Origin: Thermoplasmata archaeon
GTDB lineage: Archaea; Thermoplasmatota; Thermoplasmata; Lutacidiplasmatales; UBA184
Assembly (NCBI GenBank): GCA_021821785.1
Contig: JAKACD010000013.1
Location: 1 to 34,633, forward strand
DNA length: 34,633 bases
Direction of reading: 5' to 3'
This document shows positions 1 through 7,789 of the stretch, in pieces. The position numbers and the translations under genes were made by a program. The stretch's first letter is position 1, and each line of letters starts with the position of its first letter. The notes below the pieces were generated by a model. The model saw nothing but the letters and a program-made list of their open reading frames with translations, ran no database searches and was not told the DNA's origin.

Positions 1-25
1 CGGGGTTCAAATCCCCGTGCTCCCA
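1..25 (+). tRNA. 3' end of a tRNA gene (partial)
   Basis: The first 17 bases form a perfect T-arm (CGGGG, loop TTCAAAT, CCCCG). They are followed by a 7-base acceptor strand TGCTCCC and discriminator A. The rest of the gene lies outside the window, so the anticodon is unknown. The 5' acceptor strand should read close to GGGAGCA. Confidence 0.85.
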
Positions 26-50
26 CCCCCCCTTCCCCGCCAGAGAGGGC

Positions 51-57
51 TTATTAG
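51..57 (+). promoter_or_regulatory. TATA-like box of the surface-protein gene
   Basis: TTATTAG is the only AT-rich stretch between the tRNA and the surface-protein gene. It lies about 30 bases before the GTG at 86, as expected for a leaderless or short-leader archaeal transcript. Confidence 0.45.
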
Positions 58-85
58 TCTCGACCGCCGCCGGTGGGTTCGCACT

Positions 86-3000
86 GTGACGCACCGCCGG
101 ACCATCCCGAGCCTTCGCCGCGCCGGGTGGCTTGCCCTCCTCGTGGTGGGGGTGCTCCTGATCGGGCCTTCGAGCGGTCTCGCCTCGCCGTCCGCCTCCG
201 CTCCGGCCCCGCCCTCCCCGCCGCCGCCCCTAGCGGCCGCGCTCGCCGGGGCGCATTCGGCGGCCACGAACTCCCCGGCCCTCGGGAAGAGCCCCACGCT
301 CACGACATCGAACTCGTCGAACCAAACGTTGCAGTGCGATGGGATGTACTGGGCCTCCACGATTTGGGCCACGTACGACCCGAGCTTCTGCTACGGGCAC
401 GATGAGCCCACCGTGAGCTACATCTCCACGGCCGTCGGGTCCGGCGAGGACGCCCACTTCCAGGTCTCCCTTCCGGCGGACGGCACTACCTACGCGCAAG
501 GGGACTTCTACGCGACGCTCTGGTTCGGGGGCACGGTCTACGACACCCAGAGCACGGGGGGCGGGAACCAGGCGTTCCTGGAATTCCAATTCTATCCGGC
601 TCCCCCCGCCTCGACCGGCCCCAATAGCGGCGCCGCGGACTGCCTCCCGGACGGAGCGTTCGCCCCGGTATGGACGCCGGGGTCGAACGAATGGTTCGCC
701 TGCGCGGTCGTATGGCAGCTTCAGGGATCGGTAGAGAACGCCGCCTTCGCGGGTCCCCTGGACGCGGCCGGGACGACCGGCATCCTCGTGATGCACAGCA
801 ACGATACGCTCGACGTGAACTACTCCGGGGTCGCCCAGAGCGCCACGCAGGGCTGGACGATCTCCGTCGCCGATCAGACGAGCGGAGGCGCGGGCTCCGT
901 TACGCTCGTCAATGGCACCCTGGTCCTTCCTCCGTACTATTCCACGGCCGCCCCCGGGAACACCCTCTTGTGGGGGGCGAGCAATCCGGGAGCGATCGCG
1001 TTCGCCTACGAGATCGGCCACTCCCTCAACCCGGCCATCCCGTCGACCTGCGCGCCGGGCGACAATGTGTGCGACAGCTACTGGCCGGGCCGTTGGGCCG
1101 CGGCCGGCCAGATCGACCTCGGACTTCCAGCGCTCGGCGCTTCGAGTGCGCTGACCTATCCCAGCCAGGTCGTGTTCTCCTCCTCCCAGGGTGGGGAGTA
1201 CGAGGTCAACGCCTCGGTCTGCGGGGCCCCTTCTTCCTCGACCTCGACGAACTGCATGTATCCGTTCTTCCAGTACCGAGGGGGGTCGTACGGCTTCACC
1301 TTCGGCACGTCACCGGAACCGAACGCCACCTACGTCTACGGCGGGGAGTACCAGTTCCCCGCGACCCAGAACTCCCGGGGCCAGTGGAACGGCCGCACCG
1401 CGGCCGCACCGTGGGGGACCCTTTCCACGGCCATCTCTCCCCTGAACGCCACGGTCGAGTTCAACCGCATGGGCGCGACCGACCAACTGACGGTGAACCC
1501 GAACGGTCGGGTCACCGGCCAGTTCGTCGAGGGGCCGTACTGGCTCAACATCTCGGCGCCGGGCTGCGTCAGCACAAGCACGTTCGTCTACGTGCGGACC
1601 GGGGCGACCGTGTCGCCGCCCGGTGCGTTGAGCTGCGGCGGGGCGCCGCCGCTCTCCGCGAGCGCGTCCGCTGTCCCGACCAGCGGGGCCGCGCCGCTTT
1701 CCGTGGTGTTCACGGGTTCGGCGTCCGGGGGTACCACCCCGTACGCCTACGCCTGGACATTTGGCGACGGCACCACGAGCACGGCGCAGGACCCCACGCA
1801 CACCTACACGGTCGCGGGCCAGTACACGGCGACGCTCACCGTCACGGACGCCCACGGCGTGACGGCCGGCGCGGTCGTGTCGATCGCGGTCTCGGGCCCG
1901 CTCTCCGCCCATGCCTCGGCCTCGCCGACCTCCGGCGGGGTCCCGCTCGCGGTCCAGTTCGCCGGCTCGGGGGGAGGCGGGGTCCCTCCGTACAGCTACT
2001 TCTGGACGTTCGGGGACGGGAACTCGAGCACGCTGCAAGACCCGAGCCATACCTACTCGGCGGTCGGCAACTACTCGGTGGGGCTGACCGTGACGGACCA
2101 CCAGGGGTCCACCGCCTCCGCGTCCCTCCTGATCCGCGCGACGCCCGCCCCGACCTATTCCGTCGACTTCCACGAGACCGGCCTGCCGAGCGGAACGAGC
2201 TGGAACGTCTCGCTCGGAGGGATCGTCCGGTCCAGCGGGACCGCCTCGATCGCGTTCGCCCTCGAGAACGGGTCCTACGCGTACTCGATCGGGGTGTCGG
2301 ACAGCCGGTACCGGCCGATCACGGCCCACGGCACCGTGACGGTCTCCGGCGGCCCGGAAACGGTCGCGGTCGGCTTCGAGCCCATGAACTATACGATCAC
2401 CTTCACGGAGAGCACACTGCCCTCGGGCCGTACCTGGAGCGTCGTCTTCGGGAGCCAGAATCGGTCCACCTCGGGCCCCTCGATCGCGTTCACCGCCGTG
2501 AACGGGTCGTACGCCTTCACGGTCAGCGGTCCTGCCGGCTACGGCGTGCTTCCCAGCGCGGGCAGCCTCGCCGTCCGCGGGGGCAATGAGACGCTGACCG
2601 AGGTCTTCAGCGCCCAGCTCTATCAGGTTGACTTCCGGGCCAGTGGGCTCCCCTCGGGTACGAACTGGACCGTGACCCTAGGCACAACGTCCCGGTCCTC
2701 GACCACCGCCTTCGTCAACTTCAGTTCGCTGATCGGAACCTATCCGTACGTCCTCACCGCCGTGGCGGGCTTCCTCGCTTCCCCGACCAACGGCTCCCTC
2801 ACGGTCAGCGCGTCGAACCAGACCGTCCCAGTGGCGTTCACTCCGATCCTGTACCCCGTCACCTTCGCCGAGACCGGCCTCCCGAACGCCACGGCTTGGG
2901 AGCTCACGGTGGACGGGATCTCCCATCCGATCCCGGGGACCTCGATCTCCCTGCCGCTCGCGGCCGGCACTCACACGTACTCGGTCGGGCCGCCGTCGGG

Positions 3001-3226
3001 CTACCAGACCCCGAATGCCTCCGGTACCGTCGTGGTGATCGATCGGGCGGTCGCGGTGCAGATCCCCTTTTCGGCCGTGACCCCTTCCCCGTCGTTCCTC
3101 TCGGGTCTCTTTACCAGCCCCGACTTCCTGCTCGGTCTCCTCGCGGTCGGGCTGATGGTGGCCGGGACCGTCATCTATGTGATCGGTGCCCGGCGACGTC
3201 GCCGGGAGTCCCCACCGGCCCGGTGA
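86..3226 (+). CDS. Large PKD-repeat cell-surface protein with C-terminal membrane anchor
   Basis: The product is 1046 aa from the GTG at 86. The longer ORF from 17 would start inside the tRNA, whereas GTG 86 places a basic stretch and a hydrophobic core (WLALLVVGVLLIG) at the N-terminus as a signal peptide. Residues of about 45-520 form an extracellular region I do not recognise. Two PKD domains follow (about 521-601 and 604-681), each with the WTFGDG and DPxHTY signatures. Four repeats of about 75 residues come next, with the core 'GLPSGTxWxVxLG' (about 690-1000). One transmembrane helix (FLLGLLAVGLMVAGTVIYVIG) and a basic tail RRRRR end the protein. It is probably displayed outside the cell as an adhesin or S-layer-associated protein. 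Many NxS/T sequons suggest N-glycosylation. No catalytic motif was seen. Confidence 0.85.
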   Translation: MTHRRTIPSLRRAGWLALLVVGVLLIGPSSGLASPSASAPAPPSPPPPLAAALAGAHSAATNSPALGKSPTLTTSNSSNQTLQCDGMYWASTIWATYDPSFCYGHDEPTVSYISTAVGSGEDAHFQVSLPADGTTYAQGDFYATLWFGGTVYDTQSTGGGNQAFLEFQFYPAPPASTGPNSGAADCLPDGAFAPVWTPGSNEWFACAVVWQLQGSVENAAFAGPLDAAGTTGILVMHSNDTLDVNYSGVAQSATQGWTISVADQTSGGAGSVTLVNGTLVLPPYYSTAAPGNTLLWGASNPGAIAFAYEIGHSLNPAIPSTCAPGDNVCDSYWPGRWAAAGQIDLGLPALGASSALTYPSQVVFSSSQGGEYEVNASVCGAPSSSTSTNCMYPFFQYRGGSYGFTFGTSPEPNATYVYGGEYQFPATQNSRGQWNGRTAAAPWGTLSTAISPLNATVEFNRMGATDQLTVNPNGRVTGQFVEGPYWLNISAPGCVSTSTFVYVRTGATVSPPGALSCGGAPPLSASASAVPTSGAAPLSVVFTGSASGGTTPYAYAWTFGDGTTSTAQDPTHTYTVAGQYTATLTVTDAHGVTAGAVVSIAVSGPLSAHASASPTSGGVPLAVQFAGSGGGGVPPYSYFWTFGDGNSSTLQDPSHTYSAVGNYSVGLTVTDHQGSTASASLLIRATPAPTYSVDFHETGLPSGTSWNVSLGGIVRSSGTASIAFALENGSYAYSIGVSDSRYRPITAHGTVTVSGGPETVAVGFEPMNYTITFTESTLPSGRTWSVVFGSQNRSTSGPSIAFTAVNGSYAFTVSGPAGYGVLPSAGSLAVRGGNETLTEVFSAQLYQVDFRASGLPSGTNWTVTLGTTSRSSTTAFVNFSSLIGTYPYVLTAVAGFLASPTNGSLTVSASNQTVPVAFTPILYPVTFAETGLPNATAWELTVDGISHPIPGTSISLPLAAGTHTYSVGPPSGYQTPNASGTVVVIDRAVAVQIPFSAVTPSPSFLSGLFTSPDFLLGLLAVGLMVAGTVIYVIGARRRRRESPPAR

Positions 3227-3253
3227 CGGGGGCGGCGCCGGCGCTCGCGGCGC

Positions 3254-4756
3254 TCACTCGGTCGGCGCCCGTGTCGGGTCCGCGGCCACGTCCATGGCGC
3301 CCGCGGCCACTTTCTGGCCGAGCACTTCCCGACCGAAGAGGATGAACCCGCCGGCGAACGCGAAGGTGATCGCGGCGATGGCGAAGGCCCACTGGAACGC
3401 GACGAACGCGGGCGCCGACTGACCGTACTCGGCGATCGTGAAGGTCGAGAGGAGCGATCCCGATATCGGCGCCCCGAGCGCACTGCCGATGTTGCGGAAC
3501 ACCGCGCTCATCGACGTCGCAAGCCCCATGTCCCGCGGGTCGACCGTGAGGACGAGGAGGTTGATCATTCCCGCGTTCACGATCCCGATCCCCGCCCCGA
3601 CCAGGAACTCGACCACGAGGAGCGAGACCAGCGACTGCGCCGGCACCGCGAGGAGGAAGCCGACGCCCGTGACCGCCGCCCCGATGAGCGTGATCGGCCG
3701 GGTGCCGATCCGGGAAACGAGGATCCCGGCCACCGGGGCAAAGAGCAGCATCCCGACGGCGAGGGGGACGAGAGCGTCGCCCGCGCTCTGGATGCTCAGC
3801 CGGTACCCCCCGCTGAACGGGGGCGCTTCGAACAGGAATGTCATGGACAGGAGGGCGAGGTACATCCCGAGGCCGGCCACGGCCCCGACGATGTTCGTCA
3901 CCATGACGTTGCGCTGACGCAGCAAGCGGAAGTCGAGGATCGCCTCCCCTCCGGACCGCTGATAGCGCCGCTCGTAGAGAACGAGGGGAGCGAGCAGGGC
4001 CACCCCGGCCCCGAACAACCCGAGGGTCGGGGTCGAGGTCCAGCCCCAGGTCGAGCCCTCCGAGAGGGCCAGCACGACGAACGCGAGGGCGAGGGCGAGG
4101 ATCGCGGCGCCGACGTAGTCGACCCTCGCTTCCGGCCGGCGATACCTCGACTCGCGCACATAGACGAAGACGAGGATCGCGAGGAGGACCACGAACGGGA
4201 TCGCCGAATGGTAGGTCGTCCGCCAACCGAAGTTCCCCGAGACCCACGCCCCGAGCGGAAGGCTCACGGCGAAGCCGGCTCCGAACATCGCGCTCAGGAT
4301 GCCCTGGGCCCTCGGGACCATCTCCCGCGGGAACTCCTCCCGCACCAGGCTCAGGCCGAGAGGGAAGATCGTGAGGCCGATCCCCTGGAACGCACGGGCG
4401 GCGACCATGAACGGGTAGTTCGGCGAGAATCCCGTGACCGAGACGCAGGCCGTGTAGATCACGAGGACGATCCCGAGGACACGCTTCTTGCCGTAGATGT
4501 CGCCGAGCTTTCCCACGACCGGGCTCAAGGCGACACCGGTCACGATGTAGGCGGACAGGATCAGGCTCACCTGCCCCGGGGTGACCCGGAACTCGCTCGC
4601 GATCGTGTTGAGCGACGGGGTGAGCATCCCCTCGATGTACAGCACGAGCGTGATGATCCCGGCCAGGATCAGCATCACGCGCCGGGCGTACGCCGGATCG
4701 AACTCGCTGGAGTTCGGCGCCCCGGGCAGAGGGGCGGCCGCCGGAGCAGGGCTCAT
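3254..4756 (-). CDS. MFS multidrug-type exporter (DHA2-like)
   Basis: The product is 500 aa from the ATG at 4756. The longer ORF to 4993 runs into marR and is rejected. The protein is almost entirely hydrophobic helices, compatible with 12-14 membrane spans. It has the MFS motif A between early helices (GKLGDIYGKKRVLG) and a downstream 'FQGIGLTIFPLGLSLVREEFP' region typical of the EmrB/QacA drug:H+ antiporter group. It probably expels a toxic compound by proton antiport. Its start overlaps the marR stop by 4 bases (ATGA), so the two genes are co-transcribed and the regulator probably senses an exported substrate. The substrate cannot be predicted. Confidence 0.88.
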   Translation of the reverse strand: MSPAPAAAPLPGAPNSSEFDPAYARRVMLILAGIITLVLYIEGMLTPSLNTIASEFRVTPGQVSLILSAYIVTGVALSPVVGKLGDIYGKKRVLGIVLVIYTACVSVTGFSPNYPFMVAARAFQGIGLTIFPLGLSLVREEFPREMVPRAQGILSAMFGAGFAVSLPLGAWVSGNFGWRTTYHSAIPFVVLLAILVFVYVRESRYRRPEARVDYVGAAILALALAFVVLALSEGSTWGWTSTPTLGLFGAGVALLAPLVLYERRYQRSGGEAILDFRLLRQRNVMVTNIVGAVAGLGMYLALLSMTFLFEAPPFSGGYRLSIQSAGDALVPLAVGMLLFAPVAGILVSRIGTRPITLIGAAVTGVGFLLAVPAQSLVSLLVVEFLVGAGIGIVNAGMINLLVLTVDPRDMGLATSMSAVFRNIGSALGAPISGSLLSTFTIAEYGQSAPAFVAFQWAFAIAAITFAFAGGFILFGREVLGQKVAAGAMDVAADPTRAPTE

Positions 4757-5235
4757 CGCGCCTTCCCCTGGCAGGGCAGGCCGTACCGGGCGCGCTGCGC
4801 GCGGATCCCGGCGGAGAGGGCCTTCAGGCCCTCCACCGTGCGGGCGCGCATCTCGGGCGGCAGCGAGTCGGTCGACTCGCGCACGACCGCCGCGACGTCC
4901 CGATCGAACTCGCGGAGCAGACGTTCGGCCTTCGGCGTGATGCGGACCACGACGCCCCTCCGATCCGTGGTCGTGTGCTGTCGGCGAGCCCACCCGCGAG
5001 ACTCGAGGGAGGTGACGAGCGAGGTCACGGCCGGACGGGAGATGCCCAACGTGTCCGCGAGAACCGAGAGGCGGACCCCGTCCGCTTCCCGGATCCAGCG
5101 GAGGGCGAGATGCTGACCGGGGGAGACATGGTCGCGGCGGAGCAGGTGCAGGTGAAGGTGCCGCGTCTCCACGAACGTCTCCCAGAGCGCGGGCCAGAGG
5201 TCGCCGGCCGCCGACAGCGAGGTACGCGGGGACAT
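4753..5235 (-). CDS. MarR-family transcriptional regulator
   Basis: The product is 160 aa, normal for MarR. The winged helix-turn-helix spans about residues 40-110. The recognition helix is in 'LADTLGISRPAVTSLVTSLESRGW' and the wing in 'HTTTDRRGVVVRITPKA'. Flanking helices would form the dimer interface. It is first in a two-gene operon with an overlapping MFS exporter, the usual arrangement for local efflux control. A perfect palindrome 16-28 bases upstream of its ATG coincides with the likely TATA box, suggesting direct autorepression of the operon. The ligand is unknown. Confidence 0.9.
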   Translation of the reverse strand: MSPRTSLSAAGDLWPALWETFVETRHLHLHLLRRDHVSPGQHLALRWIREADGVRLSVLADTLGISRPAVTSLVTSLESRGWARRQHTTTDRRGVVVRITPKAERLLREFDRDVAAVVRESTDSLPPEMRARTVEGLKALSAGIRAQRARYGLPCQGKAR

Positions 5236-5250
5236 GGAAGGTTCGGCGAA

Positions 5251-5263
5251 TCTAATGATTAGA
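5251..5263 (-). promoter_or_regulatory. marR promoter with perfect palindromic operator
   Basis: TCTAATGATTAGA is a perfect 6+1+6 inverted repeat in an AT-rich island amid very GC-rich DNA. On the minus strand the stretch TTATCTAATC lies about 20-30 bases before the marR ATG, where an archaeal TATA box is expected. MarR bound here would block TBP access. Binding is inferred. Confidence 0.65.
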
Positions 5264-5356
5264 TAAGGTTAACTTCCTGGGCCGGGACCCCCCGGCCGCC
5301 CCCGCCCGGGCCGTCGCAAGCCTCATCGAGGACCCGATCGTGGGGTCAGGGGGGCG

Positions 5357-5761
5357 ATGCCGCTCGAGTACACAGGGATCCGGGTCCGCGACATGGCCCG
5401 GTCGATCCGGTTCTACACCGAGGGGCTCGGTCTCCGGACCGGTGCCTCGGGTCGGATGGCCGCGGGAGGGGTCTGGCAGGAGCTCACGGACCCGGTGTCG
5501 GCGGCGGTGCTCGAGCTCAACTACTATCCGGGCGACCCGCCGTACGCCGAGGGCGATGAGCTCGATCACCTCGGCTTTCGGGTCGACGTGCTCGACCGGG
5601 TCGTCGAGCGGCTCATCGGGCTTGGAGCCCGCGTTCGTATTCCCGCCTTCCGAGAAGGGAACGAGCGGCTCGCGTTCCTATCCGATCCGGACGGGGTTTG
5701 GATCGAGCTCATCGAGCGCGAGTCGGAAGAGCTGCCTCCCACCTCGCGCCCGGGGGCGTGA
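5357..5761 (+). CDS. VOC / glyoxalase-fold protein
   Basis: The product is 134 aa, typical of a single vicinal-oxygen-chelate protein. It has two beta-alpha-beta-beta-beta modules: 'IRVRDMARSIRFYTEGLGL' and 'DHLGFRVDVLDRVVERLIGLGA', ending in 'SDPDGVWIELIE'. Against glyoxalase I, Glu53 (VLELNYY), His71 (DHLGF) and Glu117 (IELIE) occupy metal-ligand positions. The first ligand, usually His in the first strand, is replaced by Tyr5 (EYTGIRV). The activity may therefore differ from classical lactoylglutathione lyase. A purine-rich CAGGGGGG just before the ATG serves as the ribosome-binding site. The substrate is unknown. Confidence 0.8.
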   Translation: MPLEYTGIRVRDMARSIRFYTEGLGLRTGASGRMAAGGVWQELTDPVSAAVLELNYYPGDPPYAEGDELDHLGFRVDVLDRVVERLIGLGARVRIPAFREGNERLAFLSDPDGVWIELIERESEELPPTSRPGA

Positions 5762-5792
5762 GCCCGAAGGGTTCGTAGCGGTCGGGCGACGG

Positions 5793-5800
5793 ACATATGA
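5793..5800 (+). promoter_or_regulatory. TATA-like box of the flippase-like gene
   Basis: ACATATGA is centred about 34 bases before the GTG start at 5831 and is the only AT-rich element in the gap after the VOC gene. Confidence 0.4.
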
Positions 5801-5830
5801 AGCGGGGCCCGCCATGTCCCGCCGGTCACC

Positions 5831-7597
5831 GTGGGTCCTTCGAGCGCGCCGGACGCCCCGTCCAACGGAGTTCCTCGGCTCGCGCACTCTCTGACCCTGA
5901 GCTCGGGGGCCGTCTTCGCGACCAGCATCTCGATTCAGCTCATCGGGTTCGTCGGGAGCTTCTTCCTGATGCATCGCATCGGGGCGCCCCCGGGCGGTCA
6001 GGCGCTCCTCGGGACGGCCCAGCTGTTCCTCCTGATCGGCTCCTCCATCAACGGCGTAGGGGACCTGCGCCTCGGGAGCGCGTACTGCTACTTTCTCGCC
6101 CGCGGAAAGCCGCCGCAGGAGAACACCGCGACCTACCTCGGGCTGCGGCTATCGATGGTCGGTGCGGCGGGACTGGTCCTGTTCGTCTTCGCCCCGCTCT
6201 CGTTCGGGGGGCTCGGCGCGATCGCCCAAGGGGGCACGCAGCTCACTTCGCTCGGGATCTTCCTGACGCTCCCGCTCCTGTGGACGTTCTCCACGGTCTA
6301 CAACCAGATGTACATCGGGCTCGGGAACTCGCTGCGGGCCCAGTTCCCGTCGCTGATCGAGGCCCTCGTCCGGCTTCCGGTCCTCATCTACGTCGCCTTC
6401 ACCTTCACCACGGGCTCCGGGGCGATCCTCGGGGTGACGGTCGCGTACGCGATCGGCGCCGCGGCCTCCGCCCTGTTCAGCCTCCCGACGGTCCTGCCGC
6501 GGGTTCGCGGGTTCCGCCGGAGCGAGGCGTCCCACCTCTTCCGCTACGCCTGGCCGCTGATGGGCAGCCTCCTGCTCGGCTACCTCGTCACGAACATGAT
6601 CCCGCTGATCGTCGCCACCCTCGGCCGGGACCAGCTCTCGATCTTCCTCGCGGCGAACGGGTGGCGGATCCTGGTGCTCTCGGTTCCCGGGGCGGTGACG
6701 ACGCCGCTCTTCCCCTACCTCGCGGGGCTCCACCAGCGGGAGGAGTACGAGTCGGTCCGGCGGGGCACGTGGCAAGCGCTCCGTTACTCGGCGATGCTCC
6801 TCGTGCCCGGGGTCATCGCGCTCGTCACCTACCGGTTCAATTTCCTGAACGACTTCGCGGGGCTCAACTACGCTCAGCCAGGGAACATCCCGCTCGCGAT
6901 CCTCGCGGCCGGGGCGCTCCCCCTCGCCCTCAGCCAGATCATGCAATCGAGCATCAACGCGATCGGCCGCCAGCGGCTCGAGCTCTACATCACGAGTACC
7001 CAGGTCGGGGTGCTGTTCGCTACGGTCGCGCTCGTGATGCCCCCGTGGGGACTCCTGCGGATCTTCTCGCCCGACGACGGCCTCATCGCGGCGGCGATCG
7101 CGGTCCTGGTCTCGTCCGCGGCGTCCCTCGCGCTCAACACCTACTTCATGGAGAGCCTGATCCGGGTGCACATCCGCCCCGGCCCGATCGTCGCGATCAC
7201 GGGCAGCGCCGCGGGCTCCTTCGGCGTCCTGTGGCTCTTCACCTCCTCCCACTCGCGCCTGCAGCTCTTGCCCGTCAACGGCGGTCTCCAGCTCTTCCTC
7301 GCCGTCCTCTTGGGATTCGGGGTCTACTTCCTGATTCTGGCCGGAGTGGGCGAGCTCACGCGGAACGACGTGCGCACGATCGCTCGGTCGCTCGGCCTCC
7401 CCGCTCGCCTCTACGAGCCCGTTGCCCGGGTCTGCTGGAGGGAGTCCGCGCCGGACCTGGCCCCGATCGACCTCGCGCGCGCCCCCGGGCTCCGGGCGAC
7501 CGAGCTGCCCGGTACGTTCACCGGGACCCGGGAGATGCCCGACCTCGCCCCGCCCCTCCCGGACCAGGAGCCGCCCGATCCGAGGGCCCGTCCCTGA
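5831..7597 (+). CDS. Polysaccharide/lipid-linked oligosaccharide flippase-like membrane protein
   Basis: The product is 588 aa. From about residue 25 it is a run of 12-14 hydrophobic helices, beginning 'LSSGAVFATSISIQLIGFVGSFFLMHRIG', which is the usual opening of Wzx/MurJ/MATE-fold (MVF) exporters. Polar kinks such as 'GVGDLRLGSAYCYFLARG' and 'YNQMYIGLGNSLRAQFPSLIEALVRLPVLIY' also suit that superfamily. A cytosolic Pro-rich tail of about 80 residues follows the last helix. The likely role is moving a lipid-linked sugar across the membrane for surface glycan or N-glycan assembly. No glycosyltransferases lie next to it, so the substrate is open. The GTG start fits the upstream TATA box. A 616-aa ORF in another frame is a GC shadow. 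Confidence 0.75.
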   Translation: MGPSSAPDAPSNGVPRLAHSLTLSSGAVFATSISIQLIGFVGSFFLMHRIGAPPGGQALLGTAQLFLLIGSSINGVGDLRLGSAYCYFLARGKPPQENTATYLGLRLSMVGAAGLVLFVFAPLSFGGLGAIAQGGTQLTSLGIFLTLPLLWTFSTVYNQMYIGLGNSLRAQFPSLIEALVRLPVLIYVAFTFTTGSGAILGVTVAYAIGAAASALFSLPTVLPRVRGFRRSEASHLFRYAWPLMGSLLLGYLVTNMIPLIVATLGRDQLSIFLAANGWRILVLSVPGAVTTPLFPYLAGLHQREEYESVRRGTWQALRYSAMLLVPGVIALVTYRFNFLNDFAGLNYAQPGNIPLAILAAGALPLALSQIMQSSINAIGRQRLELYITSTQVGVLFATVALVMPPWGLLRIFSPDDGLIAAAIAVLVSSAASLALNTYFMESLIRVHIRPGPIVAITGSAAGSFGVLWLFTSSHSRLQLLPVNGGLQLFLAVLLGFGVYFLILAGVGELTRNDVRTIARSLGLPARLYEPVARVCWRESAPDLAPIDLARAPGLRATELPGTFTGTREMPDLAPPLPDQEPPDPRARP

Positions 7598-7684
7598 GCG
7601 TTGCGCCCGGGCGTGGGTCGTCCCGGAACCTCCGCGGGGGCGAATGAACCGGGGATCCGGGCCGACCTCCCGGCTGGGGACGAT

Positions 7685-7721
7685 GGCGGGGGTGGCCCCG
7701 CCGCGCCGACACCGGTGTCGG
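7685..7721 (+). repeat. Hairpin plus 16-bp perfect palindrome upstream of the ABC exporter
   Basis: GGCGGGG-GTGG-CCCCGCC (7685-7702) can form a perfect 7-bp hairpin. Three bases later, CCGACACCGGTGTCGG (7706-7721) is a perfect 16-bp palindrome. Both lie 37-80 bases upstream of the ABC exporter TATA box and about 90 bases after the flippase stop. They may be an operator or an end-of-transcript structure. The rest of the 192-base gap holds no gene. Confidence 0.5.
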
Positions 7722-7757
7722 TCTCGAACCGGGGCTGAGAGCCGCCCGAGGTCTTCC

Positions 7758-7765
7758 CTTAAATA
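7758..7765 (+). promoter_or_regulatory. TATA box of the ABC exporter operon
   Basis: CTTAAATA is centred 28 bases before the GTG at 7790, the classical spacing for a leaderless archaeal transcript. No Shine-Dalgarno sequence precedes the GTG. Confidence 0.7.
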
Positions 7766-7789
7766 CGAACCGGCGGCTCGCGCGCGCTC

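Noticed and set aside
17-85. GTG start at 17 for the surface protein
   Set aside because: It lies inside the tRNA 3' end and precedes the TATA box; the signal peptide begins after GTG 86.
3189-3206. 18-bp perfect palindrome CCCGGCGACGTCGCCGGG
   Set aside because: It lies inside the surface-protein C-terminal Arg-rich coding sequence, without a T-run; biased GC codons can explain it.
5797-7647. 616-aa plus-strand ORF overlapping the flippase-like gene
   Set aside because: It is Arg/Pro/Ala-rich in a shadow frame with no motifs; the +2 frame gives a clean membrane protein.
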